Shown in pieces: positions 9,001-17,504 of a DNA stretch of 64,000 bases. How positions within the stretch are numbered: the first letter of the stretch is position 1; each line of letters begins with the position of its first letter. This stretch comes from Planctomycetota bacterium (GTDB lineage: Bacteria; Planctomycetota; JAJSAM01; JAJVHW01): the NCBI GenBank assembly GCA_021776825.1, contig JAJFFG010000107.1:44038-108037 (forward strand), in the 5' to 3' direction. Under the pieces are notes generated by a model. That model saw nothing but the letters and a program-made list of their open reading frames with translations, was not told the origin of the DNA and ran no database searches. A program made the translations under genes and the position numbers.

Positions 9001-10347
9001 GGCATGCCGTCGCTCGTCGCCGACCTGCTCGAACGCTCCGTTGACGCGGACCTGGCGCGAAGGAACCTCACGCGTGAACTCACGGACCGTCCGCTGCTGA
9101 ACTCGCTTGAAGACGTCGACGCTGCCGAGATCTCGCGGTTCTCCGCTACGGATCGCGTGGCGGAGTCCGATCTCCTCAACGCGTACGGCCCCGGGCTCCA
9201 TGTTCCCTCAGACGTGGCGCGAGTCTTGCTGGACGCTCGTGCGATGCGCGCTTCGAATGAGTCCGCGTTCAATCTGCAGGACGAGTGGGATGACTTGATT
9301 GGCGATCTCGCCGCGGATCGTAACCGAACTGAGAATGATGCCCTGGTGTGGGCGAAAATCACCGGTCGTATCCTCCTGGAGATCGGCTCTGTCGCCGTCG
9401 GCGTCGGCGCCGGTGCGTGGGTCACACGGCAACTTGCGGCCAGGCTCGGCAGCCACGTCTTCGCCCGGCTCGCGGGTTGGGTCGTGGCCGAGTCGATTCC
9501 GGAACTCGCGATCGGAGCGTTCGATGAGCTGACGAGTGAAGATCCCGACCTCCAACGCTTCGGTCGGTCAGTTGCGATCGGAATGCTGTTCTCCGCGGCC
9601 ACGCTCGGCACGGGAAAGATCGCCGAGCGGAGCCGCCTAATGTTCCGCAAGCCCAGGCACCCAGGGCAGTCGGCGAGGCAGGGAGCTGTGTTTGAGTTCC
9701 TCGCGGACGCGAAACTCCGTGTGAACGCGCCGCCGGGAGCCGTGCTGGCGACCAGCGATATCGCCCGACCACGTCTTGAGCATCGGTACTTCGAAATTGG
9801 CGGGGACTTGTACGAGGTACCAGCTCGCGGATTCGATAACGTCACTCTCCGTCTCGGACCTGACGGGGTCGTGCGCAGCCCGCTCGGGATCATCGAAATG
9901 AAGGGTGGCTTGGGAGAGATCACAGAAACGCGTATTCAAGGGACCGGATTTCGCAAGTCCAAGGTTGGCGATTCCCGCAAGCGAGAGGGTCCGGTAGAGT
10001 TCGACCAGAGACACTTCGAACTCGGACTCCGCGCGGTTCGCGAACCCGCGTTTGTCGGTCCGGACCCGACCGGCGGCGCCGTCCACCTCGGAGAGGTCCT
10101 CGAAGCGCTGAAGGACCGTGCTCTAGTTGACAAGCAGTCACGCCGCTTGATACTCATCCGGCGAGAGCCCGCGAGTGTTTCAGACTCAGTAAGGAAGCTC
10201 TGGCAAAGCCAGTATGGGGTTGTGGACGAAGCGTTTGTAAGCGAGAAGGAGATCCTCAAGTGGGTCATCGGCGGCGGGCGGTTCAAACATTCGAACCTGA
10301 TTGACAAGAAGTTCGCCGACACAGTGTTTGGACCGGCCGGCTTCTAG
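6094..10347 (+). CDS. 1417-aa modular protein: disordered/repeat N-terminus, coiled-coil, Cys cluster, helical region, hydrophobic segment and putative nuclease-like C-terminus (toxin candidate)
   Basis: Long ORF with GTG start; tandem repeat FGDSP..ARxDxGFxLPAxTGKLRQLAPxRS...LGAExQRLxGGRxPG (x2); CEHCKRPDSCPKPHKWVC; Gly/Ala hydrophobic segment GSVAVGVGAGAWV; C-terminal D...IIEMKGG motif. Confidence 0.7.
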   Translation: MAPAGLLHRVSATASAPSNALRGLGASTQVEDAQTLSLAPLIDIEPVRPPSPPPPGSSAAGLSIPFGDSPVANARFDAGFELPASTGKLRQLAPMRSVVPSRSSTLGAEIQRLMGGRRPGEVAVPAVGSHSPAGAAGSPQSAAFGDSPTPSARLDSGFSLPAPTGKLRQLAPTRSIGTSRSAALGAELQRLTGGRQPGDVRVSAPTHGGVARPTASPGSRPSAGSTAGAPSTDPLSGIRGRGGAASASPTGSGASSASRLAGALGALGAPAFAGRAGGKGGGGTSDFNKLVHGLANQLEGKNFGDGMPSKFTLIRDPDTSADPDNPMPLEDSVRGSLGEQGVKRAHEAAQRAVTERERNARRSERRAERRGPAWRRRDARNRRSDARKRARRRSLLSPTNRRAVGRENGRATQSAALKKIADLTAPPPPPTSSRPPLPKPRRGTSAYVFGRHGPKPLSIGSRADPDDASAGGKKKPSDSDRRKKRTVLGGQIKDGKAQTKKAIAAATQMIKGLKTEIKNTDDRDKKRQLEQEVKGLESTVDKLKDAGDTYHDAENKRVPGLIDGEDGAEAKTGEADKALAEATALLAFYAYLKQEVPSPPFFFPPMFGGLQLGEWALRMWRLWLQATGVVETVSSNITPEELPGPLLNLLGDLGVVPAGTDGSEPDVAAGCEHCKRPDSCPKPHKWVCTKTDRKEDPEKKKEKLKKKKKKKDGGGGGDPSGGGGNRTDGSVAGIDSGKTNSAQRASDESTETSEERIARVARDLLSRASSLDSAIADTIAATAGNAPNEAPSLSELARAVVKRSLQRLPENLQALFSDKLLRELTKRPEIRLRILRVLDDADRISLRDEWMVSELSELLERGREIDALEMAGLFAHELVTRSLKLEVAELEVAAEVLETVLESAGLPPARRLAAAYGANDDPLDRVLGAASLVKAGLSSRFGERSSGRAGELVTSALVNAVVEFSNAADGMPSLVADLLERSVDADLARRNLTRELTDRPLLNSLEDVDAAEISRFSATDRVAESDLLNAYGPGLHVPSDVARVLLDARAMRASNESAFNLQDEWDDLIGDLAADRNRTENDALVWAKITGRILLEIGSVAVGVGAGAWVTRQLAARLGSHVFARLAGWVVAESIPELAIGAFDELTSEDPDLQRFGRSVAIGMLFSAATLGTGKIAERSRLMFRKPRHPGQSARQGAVFEFLADAKLRVNAPPGAVLATSDIARPRLEHRYFEIGGDLYEVPARGFDNVTLRLGPDGVVRSPLGIIEMKGGLGEITETRIQGTGFRKSKVGDSRKREGPVEFDQRHFELGLRAVREPAFVGPDPTGGAVHLGEVLEALKDRALVDKQSRRLILIRREPASVSDSVRKLWQSQYGVVDEAFVSEKEILKWVIGGGRFKHSNLIDKKFADTVFGPAGF

Positions 10348-10562
10348 CGCGTGTGACGAGAGTGCTGCCGCTGTCCGCTCCCGTGGCCCACCGGAGAGCC
10401 ACGCGTGAACTCGCGCATCGAGGAACCAAGCCGGGGCCGCGTGCGTTCGCCGTGCAGCTCAACGCGGGGAGCGGCGCGGCGGTTCATTCGGTGCGAACCG
10501 TTGCGCCGGGAGTCTACGGTGAACTGTAGTCGGTTCGGACATCGACCGGCGGAGGGGCCGAG

Positions 10563-11423
10563 ATGCTCAGCACGACCTGGACAGGGCTAGACGCTCAGCG
10601 TTACGCAAAGGGCGGGTTCGACCCTCGGCTTCTCGGTCGAGTGGTTGTCGAGTCCGACTTCATCGGTGCTCCGTCGTTCCTGTTCAAGGGGGTAGTTCAC
10701 GCCTGGGTCGGTCTCGTCGTGTGGCCCGAGATGTTCCAGGTCGCGCAGCCGAGTGAGAGCGAGGCTCAACTCGCTGCCGGCGTGCGCTCGATCTACACGG
10801 GAATGGGGTGGGAGCAGCGCGTAGAGCAGCTCGATCCCAGCGCTCCGGTGCGGACGGGTGGCTCGGCGATGCGTGCGTCGTGGCGGTACACGCAGTTCGC
10901 CGTCGCTGGCGTCGTGCGGTCCGTGTTCCGCGAACTGGACGATGCATCGGGGCGTGAGGAGAGATTCCGGCAGGCTGCGACATGGTGGGACTTGGCCGCG
11001 GAAGACGCCAAGTTGGAGTTCTGTGGTGATCTCGAATTCGCCCAATCGACCACACCGTACGAGCAGTCGATCTATCTTGAATATGTGTCGCGCGCCCTCA
11101 GCTCGCGGCTCATCGCAGAGCCTCGAGATGCGTGGCCCTGCGCCGCGGCACGCGTTCCAGACGTCGCATGGGGTCCCCAGCATTGGCTCCGAGAGCGTCG
11201 CGCGCTACGAGCGATCGCCATCGATGAGAACCGGAGAGACTCGATTGAGGATCTTCGAGCCCTGACAAGGGAGCAGAGCGACCGGAATTGGGGGCACGAA
11301 ACCGGGCTCGGCACCGGCGACACGCCGCCTTCGGTACGGCTCCTACTTCGCTGCGGGGTTCTCGACCTGTGTCGACACGGCGATCTCGACTGGCGACGCG
11401 GCCTGGTGGAGACGTTGGCGTAG
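10563..11423 (+). CDS. hypothetical protein (candidate immunity partner of the upstream gene)
   Basis: 286-aa ORF with ATG start on the same strand directly downstream; no recognised family. Confidence 0.5.
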   Translation: MLSTTWTGLDAQRYAKGGFDPRLLGRVVVESDFIGAPSFLFKGVVHAWVGLVVWPEMFQVAQPSESEAQLAAGVRSIYTGMGWEQRVEQLDPSAPVRTGGSAMRASWRYTQFAVAGVVRSVFRELDDASGREERFRQAATWWDLAAEDAKLEFCGDLEFAQSTTPYEQSIYLEYVSRALSSRLIAEPRDAWPCAAARVPDVAWGPQHWLRERRALRAIAIDENRRDSIEDLRALTREQSDRNWGHETGLGTGDTPPSVRLLLRCGVLDLCRHGDLDWRRGLVETLA

Positions 11424-11686
11424 GTGGCCTCGGGAGATGACGAACGCAGCGAGGCTGGCGGGAATCCTCGCTTGCTCATGGGATTGGGGACACTGGCATT
11501 CTGCGGTAACTGCGTGCGCCTCCGACTCCCCTCACTCGGATCGTTCATCGGATCGGCCCGGCGTAGAAGGCGGAGCATGAGCCTCGCGTTGACAGCGAGC
11601 TCTCAGGGTGGTACTCGAGGCGCGGTAAACAGCACGCGCGTCTCCCCATCTGATCTTGATCGGCACGAGTTCACCGCGAGGGCGGT

Positions 11687-13468
11687 ATGAGCGCGACGAG
11701 GAGTTCGCAGGCGCCGCGACTCGGGCTGCTCACCTGCGTTTGGCAGCGAGTTGGCGTCGCGGAGTGCGTGCTCACACGCGCCGCGACGGTCGCTCGTCAG
11801 TCTCAGGCTGAACTCCTAGCCGTCGGGTCAGAGGGCGGCGCCCGGCGAGATCAAGTCACCGGGCTCGCGTGGGGCTACCTCCACGCGCAGAACGACCCTC
11901 TCGGCGCAAAGTGGAACGCGGGCATGGCCTCGCTTCGCGCGCTAGGCGTCGACGGCGTGCTCGTCCTCGGCTCGGACGACCTGATCAACGAAGGCCTGCT
12001 GTCCGCATGGCGGAGCGAACTGAAGGCCGGGACTCCCCTCGCCGGCCTGCTCGACCTGTTTGTCGTCCGCCGGGGAGACTCGCGCGCTTTGTACTGGCCG
12101 GGGTACCCCGAGGGTCCGCGTTTCGGCGAGACGGTCGGCGCCGGACGACTCCTCTCGGCCGAGCTCCTCGATCGCGTGGACTGGCGTCCCTGGCCGGACG
12201 AGGTCAACCGCGGTCTCGATGGCGCGATGATGACGAAACTGCGTCGCGTCGCTCCTGACCTGGTTGCGCGCGAACGTCGCGTCGGCATGCAAGCGATCGG
12301 TGCCGTCTTGGTCGACGTGAAGACAGATCCCGACGTTGACATGAACCACTGGTCCGCACTCGCCGAGAGCCCCGGAACGCAACTCATCGACCGCGAGCAC
12401 GCACTTGGGTTTCTGCCGGAGGACGAGCGGGTCGAGATCGAGGCGCTCCTCGCGCCGGCGCCGGGACCGTACTGGGAGTCCCGCGAGCAGACGCGGATCA
12501 GCGCTGCCATCGTGATGCGTTGTGACGACGTGCTGCATCTCGAGGAGGCGGGGCGGTGCCTGATGTCCATCAAGGGCCTCGTCGACGAGTGCGTCGTCGT
12601 GCTCGACGATCGGTCGATCGATGCGGCGGACGAGTTGCTCCGGGGTCTTGGCGCTTCGGTCCATCGGCGTGCGTGGACGGACGACTTCTCGGCCGCCCGG
12701 AACGAGGCTGCCGGGCGCTGTCGCGGTGAGTGGATCCTCGTGATCGACCGCGACGAGGAACTGATCGGACGCGACGCACTGCGAGAGGCGCTGGATCTCC
12801 ACGGTGATGCGGCCGACGCGATCGCGGTCAACGTACACAGCTACAACGGCCGGCCGAGGCCGGAGACGATGGCGAGCGTGCGCGTCTACCGACGCGGCTG
12901 CGCAGAGTACCGATACCCGGTACACAACCAACTCGAGGGGTATCGCCGACTCCGGCAGTGCGACGCCCGGATCGTGACGTCGTACACCGGACAGATGGAC
13001 GCGCGCGCCCAGCGAGCGCTCCCCATGCTGGAGAAGCTCATCCAGGAATCTCCCGAGGATCCGCATGGGCACTACTTCCTGGCGCGGACGTACGCGGCCA
13101 TCGGCGACGCGGCGCGCGCGATCGAGCACGCTCGTCGCTGTACCGATCTCGCGCCGGACACACCAGCCTACGCAGGTAGCTGGGTGTGGGTCGTCGCGAT
13201 GACGCTCCAGCGCCAAGGTCCTGACGCGGCGGAGAAGGAACTTGCCGAGGCGCTCCGTCATCATCCCGAGCTACCTGACCTTCGGTATCTGCAGGTCGTG
13301 ACGGCGTCCTGGAGATGGGCGATGACCATGGCCGACACGCCCGTGCCGTATGCGTTCGTGCCGAGCCAGTGGGGCGAGCAGTTCCAGCACCTGCCTGCTG
13401 CGGCGAAGCTGCTCGGAATGCCATTCTCGTTCGAGACAATCGGCGACGGCGACGATGCGGGCGGCTGA
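11687..13468 (+). CDS. glycosyltransferase: phage-type GT-A-like N-terminal domain fused to a GT2 domain plus TPR-like tail
   Basis: N-terminal NDPLGAKWNAGMASLRALGVDGVLVLGSDDLINEG; GT2 region AAIVMRCDDVLHLEEAGRCLMSIKGLVDECVVVLDDRSIDAADELL...ILVIDRDEEL; C-terminal TPR-like HYFLARTYAAIGDAARAIEHARR. Confidence 0.75.
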   Translation: MSATRSSQAPRLGLLTCVWQRVGVAECVLTRAATVARQSQAELLAVGSEGGARRDQVTGLAWGYLHAQNDPLGAKWNAGMASLRALGVDGVLVLGSDDLINEGLLSAWRSELKAGTPLAGLLDLFVVRRGDSRALYWPGYPEGPRFGETVGAGRLLSAELLDRVDWRPWPDEVNRGLDGAMMTKLRRVAPDLVARERRVGMQAIGAVLVDVKTDPDVDMNHWSALAESPGTQLIDREHALGFLPEDERVEIEALLAPAPGPYWESREQTRISAAIVMRCDDVLHLEEAGRCLMSIKGLVDECVVVLDDRSIDAADELLRGLGASVHRRAWTDDFSAARNEAAGRCRGEWILVIDRDEELIGRDALREALDLHGDAADAIAVNVHSYNGRPRPETMASVRVYRRGCAEYRYPVHNQLEGYRRLRQCDARIVTSYTGQMDARAQRALPMLEKLIQESPEDPHGHYFLARTYAAIGDAARAIEHARRCTDLAPDTPAYAGSWVWVVAMTLQRQGPDAAEKELAEALRHHPELPDLRYLQVVTASWRWAMTMADTPVPYAFVPSQWGEQFQHLPAAAKLLGMPFSFETIGDGDDAGG

Positions 13469-13526
13469 GCAGTGAGCTGCTGCGCAACAGCGGCCCGCCG
13501 ACCCGGATCGTCGTGCGGCGTCCGTC

Positions 13527-14111
13527 ATGGGTGAGCTGAGACCGCGGGAGTGGTACGACGCGGCGTACGCGCGGAGCGATGCCTACCGACTCTCTGCCGC
13601 GCAGGCGCCGTGGGCGACGCTTTGGCGCGCAACGCTCCAACGCGTACCGGACGGGGCGCGTGTCCTCGACATTGGGTGCGGACCCGGCCACCTCGCAGAA
13701 CTCTGGGCGGCTGACGGGCGCGACGGCGTGTGGTGTGGCGTCGACTTCTCAGAGGTGGCCATCGTCGCAGCGCGGCGGCGCGCGCCCAGGGCGGAGTTCG
13801 TGTGCGCCGACGTGTTCTCCGATGGGGGAGAGCTACTCGACGGCGACTTCACATGCTTCGTGGCAACGGAGTTCCTCGAGCACGTGGACGACGACCTAGG
13901 GCTCCTCGCGCGCCTTCCACCCGATCGCGAGGTCGTCGTCACGCTCCCGTCGAAGGACTCGGCCGGCCACGTTCGGCACTTCAACTCCATGGCGCAGGTG
14001 CGTGCGCGCTACGAACGCGCGATCGAGATCGAAGAAGCCGTGCGCATCGACCAGTGGTTCCTGGTAGCGGGACACACGCCGGCTTGCCGATCACGGGGTG
14101 CATCGTGCTGA
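13527..14111 (+). CDS. class I SAM-dependent methyltransferase
   Basis: Motif I VLDIGCGPGHLAELW, FVCADVFSD, TEFLEHVDDD. Confidence 0.8.
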   Translation: MGELRPREWYDAAYARSDAYRLSAAQAPWATLWRATLQRVPDGARVLDIGCGPGHLAELWAADGRDGVWCGVDFSEVAIVAARRRAPRAEFVCADVFSDGGELLDGDFTCFVATEFLEHVDDDLGLLARLPPDREVVVTLPSKDSAGHVRHFNSMAQVRARYERAIEIEEAVRIDQWFLVAGHTPACRSRGASC

Positions 14112-14274
14112 ATCTCGGCGTGGCGACGTGGCTCAAGCAAGAGGTAAGATCGGCGCCGGCGTGGGCTCCGGTACACGTGCTGCGGCGGGTGCCGCGCCGG
14201 AGTCTGCGCGACAGCGGCTCCGCGCCTCTTCAGCGAGTCACGCGTCAGGCCGCCCACGAGACCGGAGGCCGTCG

Positions 14275-15648
14275 ATGGGGTTGACACATCGTCTCGCTCT
14301 GACGTCGCTCGGACTGCTCGCAGTTCTCGCGGTCAACACAGGTGCTCTCGCCGCGTCCGGCGAGTACTCCGCGGTACTCGACACCGGCGTGCGGTGCGTC
14401 GACGGCACGCACACGCTGCGCGGGGAGAGCGGGTTCCTCGGTGATCTGACTCTTACGGTCGACGCCCGAGGACGTGTCTCCGGGACGCTGAGTTCGCTCG
14501 GCGCGATCGAGCCGGTCACTGGCAAGCTCTCGGTCCGCTCCTGGGGGCAGAAGCTCTCGATCAAGGGCGGAAGCGGGCGCACGAGCTTCAAGTACGTTGC
14601 GTTCGGCGCCGGCGCGGATCTGGTCGGCAGGTTCAAGGACCGAGGGACGTACTTCTCCGGCCGGACCGAGGCGACCCTCGATCTCTCGTCCGCGCCGTCG
14701 AACTCAGTCGAGTTCTCCGTTGAGCTGGAGACGCTCTCGCCCGTTGCCGCACTAGGAAGTGGCGAGGCGACGGTCTGTGCTCGGAACATCACGACCCTCG
14801 GGCTCATGCGTCGCGGGCGCGCCGACAAGCTCCTGGTCGAGGGCGAGCGCTTCCGCTTCAAGGGGAAGGGAGCGCTCACCGACGACGCGCTGATTCTCAC
14901 GTCGTGGAAGATCAAGACACACGGGATCTCGCTTCGGGGAGTCGGCGGGACGGTCGCGCGTCAACCGCTAGCGCCTGACGTCCTACTCCTCACGGTGAGC
15001 GGACACGGGGTGTTCATCGACCCGTACCTCGGCGAGGCGTATGGCCCTGCGCTGACAGCAGCGATCGCCGCCGAAGGCGAGCGCGTCGAGGAGTTCGACT
15101 TCCGCGACGCTGGCACGTCAAGCAGCGGCGACGGCTACACCGGACTGCTCGAGACGCTGCGGTTCGCTCGGGACGCGTGGGTCGTCGGACGCGCGAACCC
15201 AACGCGCGTCGTGATTGTCGCCCATAGCCACGGCGGGGTCTGGGCCCACGCCGCGCTCTTCGCTGTCCCCGATCTCCCCGTGACGGCTCTGATCGACCTG
15301 GATACGAACTCCTGCAACTGGAACTTCGTCGGTCATGCCCACCCGTCGAGCACGGGCAATCCTGTAAGTGCGTTCTTGATCGGCGAGACCCGCTTCGACG
15401 CCGAGGACGTTGTGCCGACGAGCGTGCAGTTTGCGCTCGAGGTGCAGTCCACCAGCACGTGCCCGACTCTCCCGCCGGAGCCCTTCGATGACGCCACGAA
15501 CGTCCGGCCGGACGGGTCACAAGGCATTGACGCGGGCCTCTACGTGTTCCAGGCGAGCGAGGGCCACACAGCGGTCGACGAGACCACCGGTTCGACGTAT
15601 CCCGTTGTTCGGGACTGGCTCTTGGATGTGCTCGCGTTCACGCGGTAG
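14275..15648 (+). CDS. exported protein with a lipase-like GxSxG-type motif
   Basis: Signal-peptide-like N-terminus MGLTHRLALTSLGLLAVLAVNTGALAA; VVIVAHSHGGVWAHAALF. Confidence 0.65.
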   Translation: MGLTHRLALTSLGLLAVLAVNTGALAASGEYSAVLDTGVRCVDGTHTLRGESGFLGDLTLTVDARGRVSGTLSSLGAIEPVTGKLSVRSWGQKLSIKGGSGRTSFKYVAFGAGADLVGRFKDRGTYFSGRTEATLDLSSAPSNSVEFSVELETLSPVAALGSGEATVCARNITTLGLMRRGRADKLLVEGERFRFKGKGALTDDALILTSWKIKTHGISLRGVGGTVARQPLAPDVLLLTVSGHGVFIDPYLGEAYGPALTAAIAAEGERVEEFDFRDAGTSSSGDGYTGLLETLRFARDAWVVGRANPTRVVIVAHSHGGVWAHAALFAVPDLPVTALIDLDTNSCNWNFVGHAHPSSTGNPVSAFLIGETRFDAEDVVPTSVQFALEVQSTSTCPTLPPEPFDDATNVRPDGSQGIDAGLYVFQASEGHTAVDETTGSTYPVVRDWLLDVLAFTR

Positions 15649-15699
15649 TAGCGTGTTCCGGCGGAAAGCCGCCTTCCTATCCGGCGCCCGTACGGGGTG

Positions 15700-16428
15700 A
15701 TGGAGATGAACTGGTCCGCATGACGTGCGGCCTCGCTGGCCGGCTGGGTACTCGTCACGGGACTGGAAGGCGTATTCGCCAACGCGTTCGACGTCGGTCC
15801 CGAGCTCGCCCGACTCGTTGCACGCCACCTCGCAGAGAACGCGCGGGCCGAGGGGGTAACCCTCACCGACGGCCAGGAGCGAGCCCTGAAGCGCGCCGCG
15901 GAGCGCTTCTCCCGACGGCTCGATGCGAGCCCGCTTGGACTACCCCAGCAGTTCGACGACCAGTCGATCTGGAGCGAGTTCTTGGAGGCGCCACAGTTCA
16001 CGATGTCACTGCACGCCTCCGAGCGTCAGGCGTTCTGCGCGCTCTTCTTCGCGTTCGAGAACTTCGTCACCGGCGTGGCGATGCAGTACGCCAACGCTCG
16101 GAATCGGCCGAGGGGGTGGAAGAGCATCGAGAAGCTCTTCGCGAAGGCGTTCGCTCCCTTACGGGACCGGTCAGTTCAGCGGAGTTGCCTTGGCGACAGG
16201 GTCATCCTCGCTGCGCGGCACATGCGCGACGCAATCGCCCACCGCGGCGGCCGTGCCAACGTAGCAACGAACGGGTTTCCAGAGATCGAGGTCGCAGCTG
16301 ACGGGACGATAGTGGTCGGGGCCGCGAGCACCTGGGCACTGTACGAGACGCTCGTGCCGGCGGTGCTCGGGCTGCTACGGGCGTCGAGGCGACTCGAGTC
16401 CGCCACGCAGCCCCGCGTCGGCGAGTGA
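15700..16428 (+). pseudogene. hypothetical HEPN-like protein with an in-frame TGA at codon 8
   Basis: ATG 15700 (MEMNWSA) then TGA 15721-15723, then an uninterrupted same-frame ORF to 16428 with no ATG/GTG/TTG codon before TTG 15982; AARHMRDAIAHRGG resembles an RxxxxH HEPN motif. Confidence 0.4.
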
Positions 16429-16852
16429 CGCTTGTGCGCAGATCGGGAGGGGCGTCCGCGGTCCCACTCGGTACGTCACGAGAGTCTCTCGTGCTTGACC
16501 TGAGGCACGGTTGGCGTCAGTTCGATGATGCGAACCTCCAGAGACGCCGCTGCCACGAGCCGCCGACGAGGCACCTGAAGCGCTCATGGCGTCTCTTCCT
16601 CCCACGGGAGCGATGAGACTCGCTCGCGTGGGACCGGGCTCGCTCCAGTGCGTTCTGGGCCGCGCCCCGGGCCTCGGAGACGACGCCGCCGTTTGAGTTC
16701 AGCTAGTTCGACGTGTCGATCGGAGACGCGCGTCACGTCCGCTGAGAGATCTCGCGGGACCTGAGCCGCACTCAAGCGCACGAGTTCGAGGCACCTCGGA
16801 CTCGCCCAGGTCTGCGACGATCGATGCGCGCACCTCCGCGCGTTGCAGTTCG

Positions 16853-17452
16853 CTACCCATCAGCCTGCGATGGCGTCTCGGCAATCTCGCGGCTGTGCGA
16901 CTCTCGCGGGGGTGTCGATGTCCGTCTGATCCCCGAACGAGTCGAGTCGTCGGGAGCCGTCCAACAGACGAACGCATCTCCGGTCGGGGCTCCGTCGAAT
17001 GTGTACGTGCGAAGCAGCACGCGCGCAGCGTATCCAGCGGAATCGGTCTCGATGACGAAGCGCGCCAGCGTCGGGACGTCGAACAGATACCGCTGACAGA
17101 CCCTGAACTCCGTGTGCGTTGCGAGGCGCCGCGATGCGAGGGACGCCTCGGCGTCACCGTGGAAGAACCGGACTGGACGCCCGTCGATCAGGAAGGTGAA
17201 GTTGGCGGACGCGTCGATGACTGTCAGCCAGTCGACGAGCCGTTCCTGTTCGCGGATCTTGAAGCACGATCGCGTCCAGGATTGGAACCCGATGACTGTC
17301 GCGTTGTCGCCCTCACCCGGCTGCGCCTGCGCTTGTGCCGCGTCGCGCGTCTCGGCAAGCAGCCGTGCAACGATCTGCACGTGATCGACGTCGAGGCCAT
17401 CCGGCCGGCGATCAGTCGGGGGGCGCGCAACCATGGCGACACGATAGACCAC
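16853..17452 (-). CDS. hypothetical protein divergent from the TIGR04141 gene
   Basis: 199-aa ORF with non-repetitive composition (e.g. VIGFQSWTRSCFKIREQERLVDWLTVIDASANFTFLIDGRPVRFFHG); 52 bp from the divergent ORF. Confidence 0.5.
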   Translation of the reverse strand: MVYRVAMVARPPTDRRPDGLDVDHVQIVARLLAETRDAAQAQAQPGEGDNATVIGFQSWTRSCFKIREQERLVDWLTVIDASANFTFLIDGRPVRFFHGDAEASLASRRLATHTEFRVCQRYLFDVPTLARFVIETDSAGYAARVLLRTYTFDGAPTGDAFVCWTAPDDSTRSGIRRTSTPPRESHSREIAETPSQADG

Positions 17453-17504
17453 GGCTACGACACGCGCCTCGACGCGGGATGACTGGAGCAGCGTACCGTG
17501 ACGT

